Origin: Nitrospirae bacterium RBG_16_43_11
Lineage (GTDB): Bacteria > Nitrospirota > 9FT-COMBO-42-15 > HDB-SIOI813
NCBI GenBank assembly: GCA_001805165.1
Contig: MHEI01000044.1
Location: forward strand, 6,096 to 14,428
Direction: 5' to 3'
DNA: 8,333 bases
Shown: piece by piece, positions 6,380 to 8,333 of the stretch
Layout of the letters: every line of letters begins with the position of its first letter
How positions within the stretch are numbered: the first letter of the stretch is position 1
The notes under the pieces: model-generated
Database searches by the model: none
What the model saw: the letters and a program-made list of their open reading frames with translations, nothing else
What the model was told of the DNA's origin: nothing
Program-made: the position numbers and the translations under genes

Positions 6380-7213
6380 TTATTCCACCCTCCTGTCTTT
6401 CCCTATAATCAGAGTTAAAATCTCACTTGCCACTTCTTCCACTGCCCTGTTGGTGACATTTATGAGAGGCCACTTGTTTCTACGGCAGATGTCTTTGCCG
6501 TAAATTACTTCCTGTGAAACATGGTCTATGTCAGCATAGTTTGATTGTTCCTGTCCTAAATGCCTGAGTCGGGCCTTGCGGATAGTGGAGAGTTTTTCAG
6601 GATCTACAATGAGACCTACTATCTTTTGCTGAGTTATGAAAAATAATTCATGCGGCAATGGGATGTCCATAACTATCGGTATATTTGCTATCTTCCATCC
6701 CTCTTTAGCAAGGTATACACTCAAAGGGGTTTTGGTACTCCTTGAAACACCTACCAATACTATGTCAGCTTCTCCAATAGTCCGGAGATTCTGTCCGTCA
6801 TCATGTTTTACGGTAAATTCGATTGCTTCTATCCTCTTAAAATATAATTCATCTGTTTTGTGGATAAGTCCTGGTTTGGCCTGAGGGGATTTACCGAGAT
6901 ATGAGGTCAGGGTATCCAATATGGGGCCAATGATGTCTATTGTCAGGACGTCATATTTATATGCCTCTTCTCTGAGTACCCTCCGTAACCGTTCTGAGAC
7001 TAAGGTATGTACGATCAGCCCTTTTAACTCAACAGCATCTTTGACAATACTCTGTATGTGTTCTTCAGTCCTGACATTGCTGATACGTGTTATGATCATG
7101 TCCTTCTTTTTAAATTGTGACAATGCGGCAAGCATAACAGTCTCCGCTGTTTCACCTGTTGCATCGGAAACTATATATATATGGTACGCAGCCTTTTTGA
7201 TCTCTTCTGACAT
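6380..7213 (-). CDS. ppsR: DUF299 pyruvate phosphate dikinase / PEP synthase regulatory kinase-phosphorylase
   Basis: 277-residue bifunctional regulator. Family members inactivate pyruvate phosphate dikinase (or PEP synthase) by ADP-dependent threonine phosphorylation and reactivate it by Pi-dependent dephosphorylation, thereby controlling PEP formation from pyruvate. Visible family blocks are HIYIVSDATGETAETV (~11-26), DELYFKRIEAIEFTVKHDDG (121-140), the P-loop GVSRSTKTPLSVYLA (155-169), the ANIPIV/ELFF region and LSTIRKARLRHLG. The SRSTKTPLS form resembles the SRTSKTPLS of Bacillus-type dikinase regulators more than the proteobacterial PEP-synthase type, so a dikinase partner is my preference. 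That partner is not in the window. The ATG at 7213 has no Shine-Dalgarno site but a perfect TATAAT 7 nt upstream, suggesting a leaderless transcript. It is divergent from pyrF. The gene symbol is borrowed from the PEP-synthase branch. Confidence 0.93.
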   Translation of the reverse strand: MSEEIKKAAYHIYIVSDATGETAETVMLAALSQFKKKDMIITRISNVRTEEHIQSIVKDAVELKGLIVHTLVSERLRRVLREEAYKYDVLTIDIIGPILDTLTSYLGKSPQAKPGLIHKTDELYFKRIEAIEFTVKHDDGQNLRTIGEADIVLVGVSRSTKTPLSVYLAKEGWKIANIPIVMDIPLPHELFFITQQKIVGLIVDPEKLSTIRKARLRHLGQEQSNYADIDHVSQEVIYGKDICRRNKWPLINVTNRAVEEVASEILTLIIGKDRRVE

Positions 7214-7220
7214 GACGCTT

Positions 7221-7249
7221 ATTATATATTAATAAGGTAAGGTGGGCAA
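7221..7249 (-). promoter_or_regulatory. Predicted sigma-70 promoter of the DUF299 gene
   Basis: Read on the minus strand: TTGCCC (7249-7244), 17-nt spacer, TATAAT (7226-7221), then 7 nt to the ATG. The -10 is a perfect consensus and the -35 matches 4 of 6. The -35 lies inside the palindrome at 7237-7261. The spacing puts transcription start at or next to the A of the start codon. Confidence 0.6.
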
Positions 7250-7261
7250 TGCCCACCCTAC
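7237..7261. repeat. REP-like palindrome in the divergent spacer
   Basis: Perfect 7-bp arms GGTGGGC and GCCCACC around a 3-nt AAT loop, flanked after one A/C mismatch by three more pairs (GTA and TAC). It is much more GC-rich than the AT-rich spacer around it. Neither side has a T run, so it is not a standard intrinsic terminator. From memory, very similar GTGGGCA(A/T)TGCCCAC palindromes are scattered as repeats in many bacterial genomes. It covers the -35 of the DUF299 promoter, so an operator role is possible. Confidence 0.75.
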
Positions 7262-7278
7262 AAGAACAAATTTATGAG

Positions 7279-7308
7279 TTCACCGTACAAATAAAATTAT
7301 GTTATAGT
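7279..7308 (+). promoter_or_regulatory. Predicted sigma-70 promoter of pyrF
   Basis: TTCACC (7279-7284), 18-nt spacer, TATAGT (7303-7308), then 7 nt to the ATG at 7316. The -10 matches 5 of 6 and the -35 matches 4 of 6. No Shine-Dalgarno site lies between the -10 and the ATG, so the transcript is predicted to be leaderless. Confidence 0.5.
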
Positions 7309-7315
7309 AAAATTT

Positions 7316-8020
7316 ATGCCGACTCAACTGATTTTCCCACTTGATTTTGCCGATCTTAAGCAGGCACTGAAATACGTAGACCTGTTAAAAGATGAAATTC
7401 CCGTATTCAAGATCGGACTTGAGTTGTTTGTGAGTGCAGGACCTGATGCCATAAAATGTGTGCTTGACTCAGGCGGCAGGGGTATCTTCTTAGACCTGAA
7501 ATTCCATGATATCCCTGAAACTGTCCGAAGAGCGCTTAATACACCATTCATTGAAAAGGTTGAGTTCATTACTGTCCACAGCGCCGATGGTCCGGATATT
7601 TTAACTGCCGCAGTAAAAAGTGTTTCAAACAAGACAAAAATCTTAGCTGTAACAGTTCTTACAAGTCAGAGTGAAGAAGAACTAAAGAAAATCCTGCTGC
7701 TCAGAGATGATATTTCATTGACAGACCTTGTTATTCACAGGGCAGCGATGGCGAAGGCATCAGGTTGTGCAGGGGTAGTATGTTCAGGGCATGAGATAGC
7801 AGATATAAGAGAACATTCAGGAAAAGAGTTTATTATAGTGACTCCTGGTATCAGGCCGGTATGGTCTATTATTCCCGGAGATGATCAAAAGAGGATTGTG
7901 ACTCCCGGTGATGCAGCTAAACTGGGTGCTGATTATATTGTTGTAGGAAGGCCTATCAGAGATGCAAAAGATCCTGTTGAGGCGGCTAAAAAAATCCTTA
8001 ATGAAATAGAGAATATTTAA
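7316..8020 (+). CDS. pyrF: Orotidine 5'-phosphate decarboxylase
   Basis: Decarboxylates OMP to UMP, the last step of de novo UMP synthesis; a cytoplasmic TIM-barrel dimer. It is 234 residues, normal for the bacterial family. The charged active-site network is present: Asp10 (PLD), Lys32 (FKIG), and Asp60, Lys62 and Asp65 in FLDLKFHDIPETV. VTVLTS (112-117), VVCSGHE, VTPGIRP (175-181) and the phosphate-binding GRPI (Arg212) follow. The usual N-terminal ALD is PLD here, a mild change. The ATG at 7316 has no ribosome site but a -10 box 7 nt upstream. Its stop overlaps the stop of the convergent small gene. No other pyrimidine gene is present. Confidence 0.96.
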   Translation: MPTQLIFPLDFADLKQALKYVDLLKDEIPVFKIGLELFVSAGPDAIKCVLDSGGRGIFLDLKFHDIPETVRRALNTPFIEKVEFITVHSADGPDILTAAVKSVSNKTKILAVTVLTSQSEEELKKILLLRDDISLTDLVIHRAAMAKASGCAGVVCSGHEIADIREHSGKEFIIVTPGIRPVWSIIPGDDQKRIVTPGDAAKLGADYIVVGRPIRDAKDPVEAAKKILNEIENI

Positions 8021-8211
8021 TTGACTACGAAATACACCTTAGACTTCATTGCATATATAAGTCCGGTGCACTTGTTACATGGCGGGAGAGTAACCAGCTT
8101 TTCCTGGCCCATTGTTTTCGTTTGATGCATCTCCACGCAGAAGTTGCAGTAAAGTTCATCTGCTACAAATATCTCATCTATATTTCGATCTTCAAGAAGC
8201 TGTCTGAACAT
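8017..8211 (-). CDS. Small CxxC-CxxC protein of unknown function
   Basis: 64-residue protein if started at the ATG at 8211, which has AGGAG five nt upstream. A GTG at 8253 would give 78 residues but has poorer ribosome-site support. It carries two cysteine pairs, CNFC (Cys22/Cys25) and CNKC (Cys45/Cys48), 19 residues apart, suggesting a small zinc ribbon. The N-terminal part is acidic and helical (FRQLLEDRNIDEIFVADEL), and there is no signal peptide or membrane segment. It is convergent with pyrF, the stops overlapping by 2 nt. I do not recognise the family. A clear ribosome site and a sensible cysteine pattern argue for a real gene. Its function, whether nucleic-acid binding or otherwise, cannot be read from the sequence. 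Confidence 0.6.
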   Translation of the reverse strand: MFRQLLEDRNIDEIFVADELYCNFCVEMHQTKTMGQEKLVTLPPCNKCTGLIYAMKSKVYFVVN

Positions 8212-8216
8212 TGCTA

Positions 8217-8221
8217 CTCCT
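8217..8221 (-). promoter_or_regulatory. Shine-Dalgarno site deciding the start of the small CxxC protein
   Basis: On the minus strand AGGAG lies 5 nt before the ATG at 8211. It favours this start over the GTG at 8253. Confidence 0.55.
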
Positions 8222-8274
8222 GGTTTTCTTAGTTTTTTTAGATTGTCTTCCACGTTCCAGTTTGTTTATCGGAT

Positions 8275-8333
8275 ATGGCAGAAATGTTCTTTAGTCTTCC
8301 ATTATTCAAAGAATTTATCAAAGAAGAGTTCGG
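8275..8333 (+). CDS. Possible start of an unidentified gene (runs off the window)
   Basis: An ATG at 8275 opens a frame reading MAEMFFSLPLFKEFIKEEF to the end of the window, with no stop. A second in-frame ATG is at 8284. The preceding bases hold no good ribosome site, and the frame is open upstream only to 8242. It would be divergent from the small CxxC gene. Nineteen residues are too few to identify it, and it may not be a gene. Confidence 0.3.
   Translation, partial: MAEMFFSLPLFKEFIKEEF

Noticed and set aside
6364..6400. Possible bidirectional terminator between the converging ubiT and DUF299 genes (AGGGT ... ACCCT with inner GGA/TCC)
   Set aside because: Only 5 + 3 pairs with a 4-nt bulge, no T run on either strand, and most of it lies in the DUF299 coding end.
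7170..7184. TATATATATATGG run as a promoter element
   Set aside because: It lies inside the conserved N-terminal coding region of the DUF299 gene (HIYIV) and is explained by its codons.
6921..7232. Plus-strand open frame of 103 codons antisense to the DUF299 gene
   Set aside because: The minus-strand frame is clearly the conserved protein; the antisense translation looks like random serine/threonine-rich sequence.

Overview
The window reads as ordinary bacterial chromosome of moderate GC, with dense, co-directional genes and mostly clear Shine-Dalgarno sites. It probably comes from an anaerobic or facultative bacterium with a high-potential respiratory chain. Phylum cannot be fixed from the sequence. 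The unusual cytochrome b piece next to quinone genes outside an obvious proteobacterial setting makes a Nitrospirota-like organism my best guess (low to moderate confidence).

Layout, left to right. (1) Positions 2-2581: the classical proteostasis block, with the 3' part of tig (trigger factor), clpP and clpX. All are intact apart from the window-edge truncation of tig. (2) Positions 2622-4102: a two-gene electron-transfer module. The first gene fuses a tandem CBS nucleotide-sensing module to a three-helix cytochrome b C-terminal half (subunit IV/PetD-like, with the Qo-site motif as PEWF). The second overlaps it by 4 nt and encodes a monoheme cytochrome c with a signal peptide and a C-terminal membrane anchor. 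(3) Positions 4117-6363: ubiU, ubiV and ubiT homologues, the O2-independent quinone-ring hydroxylation system. All eight iron-sulfur cysteines of UbiU and UbiV are present at the family spacing. The three genes overlap each other. (4) Positions 6380-7213, minus strand: a DUF299 regulatory kinase/phosphorylase of pyruvate phosphate dikinase (or PEP synthase). (5) Positions 7316-8020: pyrF, OMP decarboxylase, divergent from the DUF299 gene. (6) Positions 8017-8211, minus strand: a 64-residue protein with two CxxC pairs and no recognised function. A possible new plus-strand gene starts at 8275 and runs off the end.

How they may work together: genes from tig to ubiT all lie on the plus strand with gaps of at most 40 nt, so one long transcript is possible. 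The main point of interest is the middle. A quinol-oxidising cytochrome b fragment carrying a cytoplasmic energy-sensing module sits with a membrane-anchored cytochrome c. The genes that make a hydroxylated, high-potential quinone without oxygen follow directly. Together they suggest a unit coupling supply of a quinone to its oxidation, possibly gated by adenine nucleotides.

A second signal is the 102-nt divergent spacer between the DUF299 gene and pyrF. Both genes lack a Shine-Dalgarno site and both have a good -10 box exactly 7 nt before the ATG, which predicts leaderless transcripts. A palindromic repeat overlaps the -35 of one promoter.
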